Shown here in pieces: positions 6,104-6,247 of a stretch of DNA of 6,247 nt. The translations under genes were made by a program, and so were the position numbers. Source of the DNA: Clostridia bacterium (lineage in GTDB: Bacteria > Bacillota > Clostridia > Oscillospirales > CAG-272); assembly GCA_017624795.1 (NCBI GenBank), contig JAGAMJ010000103.1:1-6247 (forward strand). Reading direction: 5' to 3'. Positions within the stretch are counted from its first letter, which is position 1, and the number at the start of each line of letters is the position of its first letter. The notes under the pieces were generated by a model that saw nothing but the letters and a program-made list of their open reading frames with translations, did no database searches and was not told the origin of the DNA.

Positions 6104-6247
6104 TCAGAACTTTTTGTACAGATCTTCGCACAGCGCAGATCTCATTTTTATTATATGCGTTTTTTTAGTCGCGCTCACTTGGACTACCGTATATGGATAC
6201 GGCGACGCCTTCGCGATCACACCTTCTCTTTCTTGATCTGACGCGCG
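6104..6247 (-). CDS. Possible C-terminal fragment of an unidentified gene
   Basis: From the right edge the minus strand has an open frame of 47 codons ending at a TGA (6106-6104); the other two minus frames close sooner. The peptide ends in MRSALCEDLYKKF and matches no family I recognise. Such a length can occur by chance, and the ATA and AGA codons differ somewhat from the neighbouring genes. It conflicts with the idea that a ribU promoter lies at 6150-6178, although promoters can sit inside gene ends. Low confidence. Confidence 0.25.
   Translation of the reverse strand, partial: RASDQEREGVIAKASPYPYTVVQVSATKKTHIIKMRSALCEDLYKKF
6120..6142. other. Imperfect inverted repeat with BglII-like AGATCT ends
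   Basis: AGATCT-x-CGC pairs with itself across a three-base loop (ten positions per arm, one mismatch). On the plus strand it is followed by CATTTTTATTA, resembling a weak terminator for a plus-strand transcript, but no plus-strand gene is seen. On the minus strand it would lie at the very 5' end of a transcript started from the TATAAT at 6155-6150. Role unresolved. Confidence 0.4.
6150..6178 (-). promoter_or_regulatory. Candidate promoter for the FMN riboswitch-ribU transcript
   Basis: A perfect -10 TATAAT (6155-6150) has a weak -35 match, GTGAGC (6178-6173), at 17 bases. It is the best promoter-like sequence upstream of the riboswitch and would give a leader of about 330 bases. The poor -35 and the overlapping open frame keep confidence low; a promoter nearer the aptamer was not found. 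Confidence 0.4.

Noticed and set aside
6038..6104. Promoter between the possible gene end and the FMN aptamer
   Set aside because: TAAAAT near 6102-6097 could be a -10, but no -35 with more than two or three matches occurs at 16-18 bases.

Overview
The window fits a Bacillota genome of the Clostridia type, possibly an uncultured Oscillospiraceae-like gut or anaerobe lineage; that placement is an inference. It rests on strong GGAGG-type ribosome binding sites, sigma-A-like promoters, T-box/S-box style transcription-attenuating riboswitches, and the gene set metK, recD2 and comF. Base composition looks close to balanced GC/AT. Every convincing gene lies on the minus strand, so the window reads from right to left.

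Right end (about 6247 to 5072): a possible C-terminal gene fragment or a promoter (unresolved), then a complete FMN riboswitch aptamer, an intrinsic terminator and a RibU-type ECF riboflavin transporter S component. This is a flavin uptake unit controlled by FMN. The transporter carries an unusual C-terminal linker and an extra membrane helix.

Middle (5062 to 4492): a consensus promoter drives a single gene for a small membrane protein of the COG2426 / 'small multi-drug export' family.

Left half (4473 to 1): a consensus promoter with an extended -10 element, a SAM-I (S-box) riboswitch with a very strong intrinsic terminator, then metK, a 100-residue membrane-anchored protein of unknown function, recD2 and comF. 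comF runs off the left edge. Gaps are short (50 nt, 16 nt, then a 4-nt overlap) and no U-tract terminator is seen inside, so these four genes look like one transcript. The SAM riboswitch would then also influence a DNA helicase and a competence-type protein. A 16-bp hairpin between metK and the small gene buries that gene's ribosome binding site, which suggests an additional translational checkpoint.

No rRNA, tRNA, CRISPR array, insertion sequence or prophage feature was seen. I found no clearly undescribed system. The most unusual items are the hairpin-sequestered ribosome binding site, the near-absent P4 helix of the SAM-I aptamer, and the orphan membrane protein inside the SAM-controlled operon.
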